Source: Mesotaenium endlicherianum
Lineage: Eukaryota; Streptophyta; Zygnematophyceae; Zygnematales; Mesotaeniaceae
DNA length: 64,000 nt
Direction of reading: 5' to 3'
Assembly: GCA_009602735.1 (NCBI GenBank)
Contig: WELA01003597.1
Coordinates: 96,554-160,553 of the forward strand
Shown here: positions 33,096 through 45,548 of the stretch, one piece after another
Layout of the letters: every line of letters begins with the position of its first letter
How positions within the stretch are numbered: the stretch's first letter is position 1
The notes under the pieces: model-generated
The model's database searches: none
What the model was told of the DNA's origin: nothing
Seen by the model: the letters and a program-made list of their open reading frames with translations, nothing else
Made by a program: the position numbers and the translations under genes

Positions 33096-33646
33096 CGACA
33101 CATTCTTTAAGAGTCAGCTGACTGCCGTACTCGGTAGCAGCGAACTGCCTAGTTATGCATCTAAGTGTGGTGTGCTAGATGAATGGCTAGATGACACCCT
33201 TAAGGTAGATGGCGATTTGGGATGATGGGAGATGGCTGTGGATTTGGTTAGCCGAGGTCCTACAGACGAGGTTAACTCCCGGGTAGGTGGTGCCATCGCA
33301 CTTGCCGTTGGACAGTAAACTCATTCCATGTACATATGTTAGGTATTGCTCTCAAGTTCGGCATTTGGAAACGAGGCCAACTCTCTTGTACCGCTTACTG
33401 AGAGATATGTGAATCTAAGGCGAGAAGCCATTGATGCGGCCTGTCTTCTAACCTTGCTTATGTATGAGTTTATTGACTGCATGATTGATGCTCGTTTACT
33501 TGCATTTGACTTATGAGTATTGTTCACTGCTAGTGTGTTGTCTTTTGTTGTTAAATCCGTTAACAAAAAATACCATGAAGATTACTTGCTGATCTAAAGA
33601 TCTTTTATTAATTGTTGATCGCCTATTGGTAAGTCAATTCATTTCA
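33096..33646 (+). repeat. Solo LTR fragment, family A
   Basis: It matches LTR-A from GACACATTCTTT to the 3' end (AGTCAATTCATTTCA) and lacks about 190 bp of the LTR 5' end. Confidence 0.85.
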
Positions 33647-35761
33647 TCAGGGCTCTCGAGTCTGTCTACCATATGAACGTGGTCATGCTCTAAGGGTAGA
33701 ACCAAATCAACTTTTCGCTTGCCCTTCTCAGTGGATTTGAGGCGAGACGAACTGCAGAAAGTAAGCTGGTCACAGTCATCCTCTACATCAAATTCCCCAG
33801 AAGGACTATCAATTACTCCTGCTCAGCCATAGCAGGATGTGAGCAAAAGTAAGTAAGAATTGTAAAAATGTAAAATAATGAACGGGAGTGCAGATAGCAG
33901 TAGAATATACAGTGCAAAACGAGGGGTACCATTCTCGGATGAGAAGCCTTAACAGATTTGATGTACCGTTGTGGTCACTGAGCAATGACACTAATGTTGT
34001 GCTTACTAACTAATACTGTGGTTACGTACTGTGTGTGCCTCAGTGATTAGGCAATAGGCAGATAAGTGATCCAAAAATACGTATTTCATTGATTTCACAA
34101 AGAAGAAGCACATTTTGAGTGGAGCGGGAAATAACATGAAGGCAAACTTTAGCTTTCATTTCCTGCTAGCAACCCCTATTTTCAAGTGATGGAACTAGAC
34201 ATGACCGGCTGCAGTAAAACGTAATTCTGACGTTCGGAGCACGGTCTTTAGATTAAATGTTGCCACGACGGACTTCCGTGAAATATGAAAACGGTGACGC
34301 GGTGACTTGACTCTTACAGTCGAAACGAAGAAATTATGTAAGGCACGCAATACGGTGTCGGCCGCGCACATTCGTATGCCGGCAATCGATTTACATAATC
34401 GACACAGACGTATTGTGGTGAATTCTGGTGGTTTTTAATTGGCATGACGTATCGTACCAATTACCTATACGCCCACATGTGTACACCGTACCCGAATCCA
34501 GAAACTAGGGATCGTGCAGGACTTGTGCCTTTCCTAGGCATCACGCATGCAATTCTCCCTTGAAAATTCCAACGCTTAGTTACAGCGCTTAGCATGCGTG
34601 CCGTTCCTGCTGTTATCCCTCGTGATAGTATAAGTCATTTGACGTCACTTAGCGTGCATGCACACCTCGTGACGGTTGCGCGTGGCTGCTAGCCTTTCGA
34701 TCAACGTGCACGCCTATGTGGCCTTAGAGCCCATGTCGCGAGGTGGCTGCTCAAGACGTAGCAACCTTGCCACAGGTCCAAGGCTGAGATGGCCTTTCCA
34801 GCCAACCTCGCCTGATTTGCCGCTTGCTAGGGTGGTTGCTCAGTAAAAAATGCTCGACTTGGCAGCTGCTGGTGCAGACCATTTACTGGTTAGCATAACA
34901 ACTTCTCGGCTGACTTGACCGTCAAACCCACCCATCGCCGAGTGTCAATTTTGATTAAGTCTTAGTCCCGCTTTCGTGTGACTTGGACCCTGACTTTCAC
35001 TGTTGACCTTGCAGAGGTTAGCGTAATGATTGGTGAGTCAACGTTGACCTTCCGTACCTGGTCGGCCGTGACTTGCGTCACGTGTGCGGCGCCGTCAAAT
35101 TGATAGCAGTCGCGACACTCGTCATCTTTGGTCCTTGAATTTCGACTTCGGGGTTGAACATGCTGACATGTGAACCTATTTTGTAGACCGCATAAATTTA
35201 GATGACGCTCATCTTGGCCAGGAAGATGTAGCTTCGCTTCGTGTGTGAATTTCACTAGACTCAAAACGCTAGGCGTTTCCTGCAGCCGATAATGGTCTGC
35301 ATTGACCGAGAGGCGCCGCTTATCATATACTACATGGGTAATACCAACGTAATATAAAACGTTACGCGACTTCACGGTGCTGCACACTGAATTACGAGTT
35401 GGGCCATTTCTACTCTATACTCGTTTGAGCTGCTTCAGACAATCGATCTGTGACGGTATACAGTAAATAGTGCACCAGAGTCCATCTAGGTTGAAGGGGT
35501 GTTCCTAGACAGCATGGATCTCTTCTGTTAAATAATTACCTACAACTTGTCTACGGTATAAATTGGACATAGCTGATTATCCTTTCAATAACTTTGGTCC
35601 GATGTGAGATTGCACTTATTGCCAGCCTCGGGCACCCATTCTTGTAGCTCCGGCTAGTGTCCATGGCTGCTCTTTGAAACCTTACCCTTTGACACAGCAC
35701 GCCTTCGTAACATTTCCCGGCTCATCAGGTTGGTATTAAGGAAGCAGCTCTGGCGCTGGCG
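33647..35761. other. Intergenic, mostly featureless
   Basis: No gene is recognised. It contains the second copy of a dispersed repeat (34690-35130). A minus-strand open stretch of about 140 codons (35387-34962) overlaps that repeat and has no known motif. The end of the interval should hold the promoter of the Nudix gene. Confidence 0.4.
34690..35130 (+). repeat. Diverged dispersed repeat, copy 2
   Basis: This is the plus-strand counterpart of 10025-10475 (-). Collinear shared blocks run from CCTTTCGATCA near 34696 to the GCGCCGTC region and the GCAGTCG following it. Confidence 0.65.
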
Positions 35762-37496
35762 ATGTGGGGAGAAGGGCCAGCGGCTGGCGGAGCCGTTGTG
35801 CGCCATGTTGCGAGCCCTGAGCGGTTGATAGCACGAACAGGCAGACAGCAGCAACGATACGAAAGTGGTTGTCGCTTAGTGGCTGGGTAATTTGGCAATT
35901 GACCACCCTATGGTACATAAGTGCATTGATGATGAGCAAACTTTGTCAGCAGATCTGAAAGTCAAAGTCAGGGCGTGAGTCATTCATCACATTGGCATGC
36001 CCTCTTTATTCGTTATGAGTTAATTGCTTATCTTCTGCATAGATTCATATCTCAGTTCTTCTGCGGAGTTTCTGTTGGCTTATGCAGCTTGCATGTTTTG
36101 AAGGAGTTGCTCCATCGTTTGCAGGTGCATCCCTTATAGAACAGTACAGCCTGCTGGACCTGAGTCTGCTTATGTAGAGGTCATGATGATCAGCTCTCAG
36201 CGTGGACTTGGCCTTGTATTCCCGAAGGTGCCTTCTATCACTGCAAGCCCATCACCATGAGCACTTCCTTGAAATGTCTTGAGGATCATTATTCTCCATA
36301 TGAATCTGTTTAAGTTCGTAGACCCAGAAGACTCTATTCAATGGCTCTTTTTAAAGAAAGTGGCACCTGGAGCCTATCATTTTTCAGCCCATTATGTATA
36401 TCTGCATAATACTGATTACCCTGTTTCAGAAGTAGGTGGAGATGGCATGTGCTGGTGCGATCCTTTTATGTTGTAACTGTGAGTCATATGTTCCTCCGAT
36501 CATGTGACTAGGTTTTTGAGGTGGCTAATATGTGGTAAGCAAGTTTCACTTGCACAGGGTGGCTGGGAAACTGATGAGACTGCGGAGGAGGCCGCTTGTC
36601 GAGAGGCCTTGGAGGAGGCAGGGGTTAGGGGCATACTCCAGGTTTGATGCTCGTCGTAACCTCTTGCTAGCAACTACATATTCCATCTCAGATTACTCTT
36701 AAAGTAATCATGTTGTAATCGAGCATCTCTAGGAAATGGTAACCCATTAGCAGCCCTCGGGGTTGTCACTTTTATGTATTCAAGCGTCCTATTCAAAACC
36801 ATGGCAATGTCAACAGCAAGTCCGTGATGTCTGGGACACTTATATAGTTTTCTTGAGTAAGGAATGCTCAACCGGCATGGATACACATGTATGCTTTTAG
36901 TTGAGTGCAGAGTTTCAACGATGAGTAATGATTATAAGCTCACAGTTGCTAACTTGTGGGCTTTGAATATCATACTACTGTGAGGGGCGAAGCATCTCAT
37001 GGCCTAATCTTGTGTGCATGTTCCTTGCACTATCTTCATGTTTCTTGCAGGGAAAGCTGGGGTCCTACGACTTCCAAAGCAAAAGTGCCCGTAGTGGAGA
37101 TTGTCCTCAAGGGGCGTGCAGGGCTCATGTTTTCGTGCTAGCTGTCACCGAACTGCTTGCTGAGTGGCCTGAGCAGCACAGACTACGCGTATGGGTGCGT
37201 TTGTCTTACTTTCCCCTCTTCCTGTTGGGGTGTTGTGAGTATAGCTTAGGGTTGGGCTTGAGGTTGTAGTATACATGCATACTACATGCATGTGATGCAA
37301 AGAGTAGCTTGGTGTCTACATGTTAGTGATTGTATGATCGTCTGTGGCCTGTGTACAGTTGCGGCTTCCTGAAGCCATCGAAAGATGTCGACATGAGTGG
37401 ATGTGTGGAGCTCTCAAGCAATGGGGCGCTACTTTGCCCGTTGCTTTCCCTTCTCACAAGCTATTTTCGGTCGATGCTGTACCCTCATCATCGTGA
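35762..37496 (+). CDS. Nudix hydrolase, plant diphosphoinositol-polyphosphate type
   Basis: Five exons join in phase: 35762-35886, 36125-36227, 36558-36641, 37051-37194 and 37359-37496, giving 197 residues. ATG 35762 is the first in the open frame. The protein has the plant NUDT layout: ARTGRQQQRYESGCRLVAG, CIPYR, VEVMMISSQRGLGLVFPKG, the Nudix box GWETDETAEEAACREALEEA followed by GV (G-X5-E-X7-RE-X2-EE-X-G pattern intact, with the metal-binding REALEE), then SYDFQSKSA, VFVLAVTELLAEWPE and LPEAIERCRHEWMCGAL. Relatives hydrolyse diphosphoinositol polyphosphates or dinucleoside polyphosphates, and some plant members are targeted to mitochondria. The exact substrate cannot be told from sequence. 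One difference is VWLRL where relatives usually have RRWL-. The gene appears intact. Confidence 0.93.
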
Positions 37497-38476
37497 TGGT
37501 CATGCTATGCGCCGGAACTTCATCGTGGGTAACAACTTAGTGCTACCGTCTGTTGAGTGCTTGTAGAGAGGACTGCGTGCAGTTTGGTGGGCATTGAAAC
37601 ACTTTTTAAGGTGGGTATTTGAGATCAATTATTGCTTGCGGTGCCTGTAGCAGGTGTTCTTGCGGGTTTAAGCTGCATTGGTCATTGAAAATGTCAACTG
37701 ATGAGAGAAGTTGTAGGTTAACTTGCTTTGCGACGTGAAATGTTGCGAAGTAGAGTTTTGACTGTGTGTGAAGTAACGCATCCAGGCATGTGGGAGCTTC
37801 TTTCCTACAACTCCATGATATGCATACAGTTCGCATTCTGAGACCATTCCAGCAGCAATGCGCTACACTTCTAGCGCCATTGTTGTTACCATTCTTTTGA
37901 TTATATGTCAAATTGTTTCTTTCTTTTGAAATCATGATGTTTGAAGTAACAGTAGATTGACAGGTTACGCTGCATGACTGCACAAATCATGTAATGCTCA
38001 AGATGCAAACAAACATGTGGTGGCAGATGGTGGTGTGTTTGTATGGGTTGACGAGTCATGACAGCAATACACTTATGTCATTGTCATCTTCATCAAGGTT
38101 AATACTGTACGAGCATTATTAGTCGAGCTTCGAGTGTCTTTCTTGCACGAGAGTCAAGTCACCCACGTGGTGGACATAAGGCATAGTCAACTGATAAATT
38201 TTGGCACTCTGCTGAAAGCCAATGGAGTTGTCTAGCAGTAATGTCTTTCTCTTTAGTTGGCAGCAGTATAACTCCAAGTTCGCCATGAACTTTCTCTGAA
38301 CGACCTATGATTTGTCTGGTGACACAAGGTGGAAGCAACTCATAATCAGCTGTCCCAGATTAACCATGTGAACTTCTGAGTAACTTGTCCAGCTTACTTC
38401 TGTAACACGAGCCATTACATGCACTGGACTTTTACTGGACTTTACTGCTCAGGCTTCTAGAGCCGCTATGGAGTAA
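37497..38476. other. Intergenic between convergent genes
   Basis: It separates the 3' ends of the Nudix gene (+) and the secreted-protein gene (-). No gene, RNA or repeat was recognised. Confidence 0.4.
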
Positions 38477-40336
38477 TCAACGAGGGCCAGGTGCTGGTCT
38501 TGAAGGAGCAGGGCCAGGTGCCTGACTGGGTCCTGGGCCACCAGCAGGCCCAGGTGCCGCAACTGGAGCAGGCCCTGGTGCTGGTGCAGGCAAGGCTAGA
38601 GAGCTATTGGCTGCAACTGTAACGTTGAAAGACACAGTCGTATCGCCGACCAATGCTTCATATGGAGTTCCCTTAAGCACATTCCTGTGTACAAAGAAAG
38701 TCACTTGACTGATAAAGTCGGGGCAAAAACATCTTGGTACGAGCCCACAATCAACTAGCCACTATTTTGAGCTCTTCTCACGGATCAGGGTAATGGAGCT
38801 ACTGGGTGTACCACCTCCATGGCTAAATAACGTGTAAGGACACCAGTATGCCTTTGCAAAAAGCGAAATGGATGATAAAGTCGCAAACTGAATAGACAGC
38901 GATTGATTTGCATGCTACATTCTGCTGGGTGCAAACAGAAAATTCTTGCAAGAGGTTGCTTACCTTAGGACAATGCTAGGAGAAGATGACGCGGAAAGAT
39001 AGATTCGACCTCCCTGTACGGGAAAAACAAACAGTACTTATGACATTCTACAGTAGAGCAGACACTCCCATTATTTGTTGTTGCCTTGTGCTAAAGATCA
39101 TTAAGTCAAATTTTGGTTATTAATATTTCATGATATGTACGCAATATAGGGCCTGACCGCAAAAGAAAACACTTAGTCCTTTGACACCTCATCATGCAAG
39201 GTTTAAAAAACAACAAGACAGAGGCTGAACATCTCTTTTAATTGCACAACGGACTTCACTCACCACTCCAGTAAGACGGCCAGATATTTTTGGCAGCACG
39301 GCAGTAGGGATTATAGTCTTGAAATTGATATTGTTGACGTTATTTCCTCCAACAGTCCCATTAATGCGCGATAGTGTGACGGTGGCGTTGCTTGGTGTGA
39401 ACGCAAAATTGCCCGTATTTGCCTCAGGCCTAAACGGACCGTCTGAAGTGCACAACAATAAAGGTAGGAAAAGGAATTTGTTTCAGAACTTGGACGCAGA
39501 ATGTGCAACATATAGGAAGCACAGCGCTTGTGTGCCAAGCTAAGATTTGGTGTTGCCGCAACTTCTATTATGCAACAAAAAGTATGTGAATGCATCAGCA
39601 GAAATGGCACTTACGGGCGCCGTCAACAATCAACCCCTGGGCAGTGACTTGAGCAACATGGACATCACCCACGGGAAGCCTGGCTACTAGCTGCAATACC
39701 CTGGGATATGTCGTCAACGCTGAGGAAACCCACGTGTACTGTAACACAGCAGAAAGAGGGCCACCTGAAAATTGATTAAAGACTAACATGAAGCACGTTC
39801 CTCTGCAAATCAGCAAGTATGAACAATATAGCCCACACTTATTATAGGCTGCAACTGCTCGACGTAGTGTGCATCTACAGCATGTCATTGCCACTTTATC
39901 AGCTCCAATTTGCAAATTCACAAAGTCACAAATTTTGAAGTATCAATATCACGTGCTTCTCAGGTGCTCGGAAGGTACACTCCATGTTCCAGCCTCCAAG
40001 CTGGCAGGAAGAACCATAAATTTCACGGCCCTACCCGAGTCTGAGTGTGCTTCATACCTCGAGTGGTCGCCTAGGACTGCCACCACGGTAGCTGAGAATC
40101 TGAAGAGTGATGTTGCCAGTTACTTGTACAGAAGAAGGCGATATATCCAACTTTATCCCGGTACCTGTCGAATTATAAGTGACTTTAGATTGAGATGGTG
40201 AAACTTGGAGAACAGCTTGCTGCTGGGCATGACCAGATTTGAAACAGAGACACAAGACTAGAGTCCATATCAGGAGCCTACACGTCAAAACCTTCAAATA
40301 CCCCTGTCCAGTCAACTGTTGCACAAAAGTAGCCAT
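38477..40336 (-). CDS. Secreted protein with Pro/Ala-rich arabinogalactan-like tail
   Basis: Exons with consistent phase are 40336-40058, 39764-39615, 39442-39264, 39013-38964 and 38684-38477; one exon between 40058 and 39764 was not resolved. The start MATFVQQLTGQG leads into a hydrophobic signal peptide (LLIWTLVLCLCF) cleaved near GHAQQQ. The middle has beta-rich repeats with many N-glycosylation sites (NSTG, NITL, NATV, NGTV). The C-terminus (PAPAPGPAPVAAPGP, PAPSRPAPGP) carries the Ala-Pro/Gly-Pro pattern of arabinogalactan-protein glycomodules. No GPI-type hydrophobic end follows, so the protein may be soluble in the wall or apoplast. I recognise no named family. The plus-strand gene at 42887 is a paralogue. 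Confidence 0.7.
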
Positions 40337-41195
40337 GCTGCTATTTTTGGTCCTTCCGCTGAAATCTCGCTCATGTACAGTGCGCTTAACTCCCTTATCT
40401 ATCAGAAATGCTTGCGAATCAGAAGCAACACCCGAGTGAAAGGAGAATGGGTCTGAAATTGAGATACTACAAGCTTCGAGCGAGGTTGACAGGTATTCAG
40501 GTTGAATGTACATCAAGGTAATGAAAGCAGAAAAGACACATGCAGCACAGATACAAGCCGTTGTTTCTGGCGTTGTTAAAGACTGCGGTCAAAGGTTAAG
40601 AGGTGAGTACCTCAACAAGCAAGCACTACCCTCTTTCTCCCAGCACAGTACGCGGCTTGACGAAAAGAGATTCCGATAGAGCTACTAATGGGACAAACTC
40701 AAGAATAATAATTTGGTCAAACAGATCGTGAATGACGTAGACATTCGTGAACTCCGAACAAGGTCCTCTGATGCCAGCGCTCCTTTGTGTTTACTGCGCA
40801 GATCTCTTTTAACAAGATGTCCATTTGTCCATCATTTGACAAACCTTTAAGGGGATTCGTGAAGGACGTGCAACCGATTAGTGCCAAAGCAGTGTCTGAC
40901 TTGGAATGTTTCATGCACATGTTGCGCTGCAGCGTCTGTGACTTCGCGCTCTAAGCTACTTAAATCGAAGGAGGCACTGAGGCAAAAACATCTTACGCCA
41001 CCAATGCATGCTAAAAGAGGTCCCGGACTGCTCCTGGACATTTCAAGAAGCGGTAGTCAAAGCTGGTCAAACCATCATATACGCAATAACAGGTGCTATT
41101 TTCGATAGTGAACAGTGCATGGTTCAGCTAGAGCTGAGCTAGAGCTGAGCTAGAGCAGTCAGAGCTGAGTCAGAGTGAAGCAATTATTCAATGTT
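40337..41195. other. Intergenic, with a short tandem repeat
   Basis: This is the upstream side of the minus-strand secreted-protein gene. At about 41121-41175 AGCTAGAGCTG repeats several times, next to the left target duplication of the Mutator-like element. No gene is seen. Confidence 0.45.
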
Positions 41196-42126
41196 GGGCA
41201 AATTACCAAAGTAGCACTCTAACTTTCGTTTATTCTACAAATAGCACTCCCAAGTTTCGTTATTACAAAACTAGCACTCGCGCATGTAAGGCGAGTCCAC
41301 GTAGGTTTTACACGATCAAATGACCCTCCACACGCGACCCTACCTGACACACCACTTCTCTCTTTCGCTTCCACAATCGACCAGCACCGCTTTTCCAACT
41401 GCCCAATTTCACGAACCAAACTACCTAAGGACGCCCAAAAATTGGTCCACAGGTATTATCGTGACCTATTTCTTGCGCCTTTATTTCCTAACCCTATATT
41501 TTCTTGAGAGACTATATTCATCGCATTCTCTGCTATTTTCAGGTAGGAGGAACGTAATCACAAGTAGCTAATTGTAGCGGCTGAGTCAAGTGGTTAGTTA
41601 CTATGGCACATTGCCATTGAGGTTACCTGTGGCTATGCTTTCCTATTTGTAAGCATGTTGCACCTGGGAACTTTCCACACGTCCGACATTTAACCGCCAC
41701 GTTTTACCTACATTTAACCACCATAAGAAGTACCTAGTTGACCCGCCGAGGTTTAGACCCAGCTATGGAGTTCGAAAAGTCGTCTTCGATTTGGAGGCGC
41801 GGCAAAGCGGTCAATGCCTTCAAAACGTTTTGGAGAGTAAAATGAAGGTAGCGACAATGTGTCCACCCGACATTTGAAGTCCTTGGGCAGTTTGGATCGC
41901 GAAGATGGGTCAGTTACAAAAGTGGTGGTGGAAGATTTTGGAAACGAAAGAGAGAAATGGTGTGTCAGGAAGGGTCGCGTGCGAATTCGTGTGGCACGTC
42001 ATTTCATAATGTAAGGCCTACGTGGCCTGACCTAACATGCGCGAGTGCTAGTTTTGAAATAACAAAACTTGGAGTGCTAGATTTTGAAATAAACGAACGT
42101 TGGAGTGCTACTTTGATAATTTGCCC
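41196..42126. mobile_element. Non-autonomous Mutator-like element (MULE/MITE), 931 bp
   Basis: Long terminal inverted repeats start GGGCAAATTA and extend about 200 bp (shared GTAGCACTC, GTTTATT, ACTAGCACTCGCGCATGT, CACGTAGG, CGCGACCCT, CCTGACACACCA). They are flanked by the exact 9-bp duplication TTCAATGTT at 41187-41195 and 42127-42135. A 9-bp duplication with long TIRs is the hallmark of Mutator-like transposons. The interior has no transposase frame, so it must have been moved by an enzyme encoded elsewhere. The right and left TIRs differ at several sites, so it is not very recent. Confidence 0.92.
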
Positions 42127-42135
42127 TTCAATGTT

Positions 42136-42886
42136 CGAGAGGGCATGCTGCCAACGTGGCATCATTACAAAGTTTAGAAGCCGCCAGCTGCCTTCAGGCT
42201 GCCTTCAGGTGCCCATGCAGTCAGTACCTGGTCCGCCTGGTTCCGCCAAGTTCAGCACCACTGGACTGCATGGGTCCCAACTGGACCTGCTTAGACCTGC
42301 CTTAGACCTTGGTCTTGAGCGTAAAATGCACGACCTTGTCCTCAACAGGCGTCAAACAAATGCTATTGGACAATAGGCAATGTTGGATCTCGTGGTGCTC
42401 TAAGTCTGAAATAAAACAACCTTGGTTCAAAACTACAGCTTCGTGTGCGACGACCAGAGAACAAGACCCCCGCTTTCAAAGAAATCTGGAGCATTTCAAA
42501 CGCAACTGGTTAACAGACTGCATGACTAGAGGCAGCATGCAAGTGGTCAGAGAGCGAGGTTGCACTTAAGCTCGAATCTCCCTGGGCCTTGCACGTACTC
42601 TGCTGATATTCAGGTGTTCCGACTTTAGATAGTCAAACTACGAAGGGTTGTACAGTCATACTGTCTGTGTATCATGATGGCAGCTGGCTCCGTCGAAATC
42701 GATCTGGGCTTTCTTGTACCTTGGCGGATAGTCAATCATCGTGTAGATCTGCTTCGCATGAACTTAACGGGCCAACTTATGGACGATCGCATTATAAAAC
42801 ATATGCATGGGGCTTCCTTCTTCCCGGTAAAGTAGTAAAGTCGAAGAGGTGGAGCAATATGTATATAGAGCTTTCGTACTTCTGAA
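42136..42886. other. Intergenic, upstream of the second secreted-protein gene
   Basis: No gene is recognised. It should hold the promoter of the gene starting at 42887. Confidence 0.4.
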
Positions 42887-44683
42887 ATGGCTTGTTCAAG
42901 ATGGTTGCGTTGCTTCCTCCTGCAGAATGCTCTCTCTCTCTTATTCATTTGCTACATGCCGTATCTTCCTCACACTGTGCGTGCACAAATTGATACAATT
43001 TTCTTCTTAGATTCGGCAGTCTCCAGTGTGGCTTGGTCTACAGTGGCAAACTCAGCTGGAAGTGTTTTACAGTTGACAGTTTCTCCTGCAAGCTTCAACG
43101 TATCTGGGAATACCACCATGACTGTGCTTGGCTGCTCTGTAGTCAAAGGGTCCAATAATGTCGCGAAGGTGCAGTATAGTACCTCAGTCTTACTTTGACA
43201 TGGTCTTTGAGGTTTGTGCATGCGACAGGCATATATTCAGTGCACGTCAGGTACTGGGGTGTTGAACACCACAACGATTAAAAGAGCAGGAAGTGCACGC
43301 ACTTTTACGCATATGCACTGACGATGGACGTGTCAAAGGGACATGCGTATGCTGACCTTCAGTTTGTGCACTTCTTGCTATTTAGTTGTGCAAATCATAG
43401 GTCGTATATACGTCTCACACTTGGTCATGATGCTGTAGAAGGACCTGCTACTGTTGCGTGGGCGACGGCGTAAAATGATGTACCAATAAAGGTTGTAGGT
43501 GTAGGGGCTTGCTTCATATCTGCTCTTGTAAACGTTGTGAAAAGAGGAAATGGAAAGTGCTGCCGTGCAGGCTGAGCTGCAATCGCTAGAGTTGGGGCCA
43601 ACTGGCAGTGCACCTTCACTGCATGTCTCGTCTGTCCCAGTTCTTGCTGGCCAGCCACTCAACTTAGGCTCCTTGGCTGCCAATCTCTCTTCCGTTGCTC
43701 TTCCAGGTAATTACTTGTCGGGATGCTTAACATGACGAGTATGCTCAACCTGCTGACCATATCTTCTTACTTATGGTTTCTCAAAGCAAAAATAATATAC
43801 TCTAGTTGACTCGTGTGACTCGAGATGTATTGTAGAAAGCCTAGAGCTTGCACTATTGTAACAACACCAGAATATTGAAGTTCGTCATATTCAGTTTCCG
43901 AGACTATAGTCTTGCTATTTGATTTATTCTGAAACGGTAGATGTGAAGGTGCCAAGTGCGTGTTTCTGAGCATCTTGGCTTCGACTCGGTCAGTATAAGC
44001 ATGAAAAGCAGGTGGCCTCTAATAAGAAACGGGAGACAATATTGCTTGGTTGAATTGACACCATATGGCAGGTCAAGCAAGCTCGCCTGGTGAAGGAAAA
44101 AGTGCTACCTCTGACGTGGGACCATCAGCTGGTAACATATCGGGCGTGGTCTGGTATCCGACTGTCACTTGGAGCTCTGTGAATGGATATATCCAATTTG
44201 GTTATGGAGGTGATACACCGAAGAAGAGGAATGTGAATGCAACAGATGTCATTACTCCTCTTACTAGCTTTGCCTCCTTCAACGGGATTGTGCACTCTGT
44301 AAGTCAATTCCCTCGTCTTCTGAGGGCGTCTGATGAGAGTATATGTCTAACTATAAAGGTCGAAGTTATAAATGAATGTTACCAAGTGGCTTGGTGGTTT
44401 CATGCACGATAACAATCTGGATACGACTCTTGTTTTGCATTGGTCGTACACCGCAGCATATCAGTAGATTCTTTTAGTGACAATAATTTTCATCTCTTCC
44501 TTCGAGATATTATTGCCAACCAGTTGAATGTGGTCAAATAACTTCGATGTTGAGAACATGTCTTGTTGATTTCAGAGGTCGACAAATGAGAGCCAGCTTA
44601 CTTTACAAGTTACCACAACTTTCAGGATGTATGTAAGGTATTGGTCTCCCAGGACTTATTGCTTTGAAGTGGAAGGCTTTTGA
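42887..44683 (+). CDS. Secreted protein, paralogue of the 38.5-40.3 kb gene, short C-terminus
   Basis: Exons 42887-43168, 43571-43706, 44072-44298 and 44576-44683 join in phase; an additional small exon in the first intron is possible. MACSRWLRCFLL begins a signal peptide (LSLLFICYMPYLPHTVRA). The first exon is 94 codons against 93 in the neighbour, and both end in a similar segment (GNTTMTVLG here, GNITLQILS there). The third listed exon ends VNATDVITPLTSFASFNGIV, like the neighbour's VNNINFKTIIPTAVLP, with the same phases (1 in, 0 out). N-glycosylation sites are frequent. The last exon reads RSTNESQLTLQVTTTFRM and stops at 44683, so the Pro/Ala-rich tail of the neighbour is absent; a further downstream exon could exist if GTAAGG at 44636 is used as a donor. 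Confidence 0.6.
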
Positions 44684-45548
44684 TTTGATAATCCTTTGCA
44701 AAACTGCTCCTTTCTAGGTGTTTATTTAGTGTGACTTAGTTCATATTTGCTAGGGCGCTTCCTCGTACTTATGCAGTGACGGAGACTATGAAGCAAGACC
44801 GTAGTTCTGATTTCTAGTCTACTAAGATTATTACATGATGCAAAAATGTTGCATAATTCTTATCTATCATTGAAGTTACAAGGTGCCAAGAGCCCCTGCT
44901 ACCAATCTTTAACGAGACCCTCACGATCCAAGCGCATGTTCTCATGCTCATGATCAGCGCAATACTAACCTATCTTTAACGTGGTGCGCGTTTCTGAGCT
45001 TCAGGGACTTCCTCTTTGCTACAACTTCGACAGGCTCAAGGCTTGAGCGTATTGTGGGCCAGTCGCATATTCAAATGACTCTAGCATTGAATGGGACTGC
45101 GCCAAACCCTTGTTACTTGCCCCTAGCGTCGTGATCTGGTACAAATTTTACCACTTTGTCTCGGCTTGTAGGGTAGTCTGTCCAGTACGTATTCAAACTT
45201 GCAAGGAAGCTTGAATAGTCTGTCAAGTACATATTCAACCTAGCAATGGAGCTTGAAATAATAGTTCAGACTTGTAGAAGAAACAAATGTCTGCTGCATA
45301 AACACCTACCTTTTCTCAACATCTCATGGTTCCCCATACTCAACACTTAAAAGCCTGCAAAATCTTCAAACTGTCACAGAACATGTGGACATAGACGAAA
45401 TTTTAGGGTAGCTCCATAACATGAGTCTGAGGAAAAGGGCTTGCCGATCATGATGCTTGTCTCCGTCTTCTCACTTGAGGAGATTGACCACTTATGACAT
45501 AGTGGTGCCTTCTAACAAAATCTATGGAGCCCATATTCCATGACATGA
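44684..45548. other. Intergenic between convergent genes
   Basis: AT-rich, with no gene, RNA or clear repeat. It holds the 3' ends of the secreted-protein gene (+) and the deadenylase gene (-). Confidence 0.4.

Noticed and set aside
34962-35387. Minus-strand open stretch of about 140 codons
   Set aside because: It overlaps the dispersed repeat and has no recognisable motif; kept only as a note.
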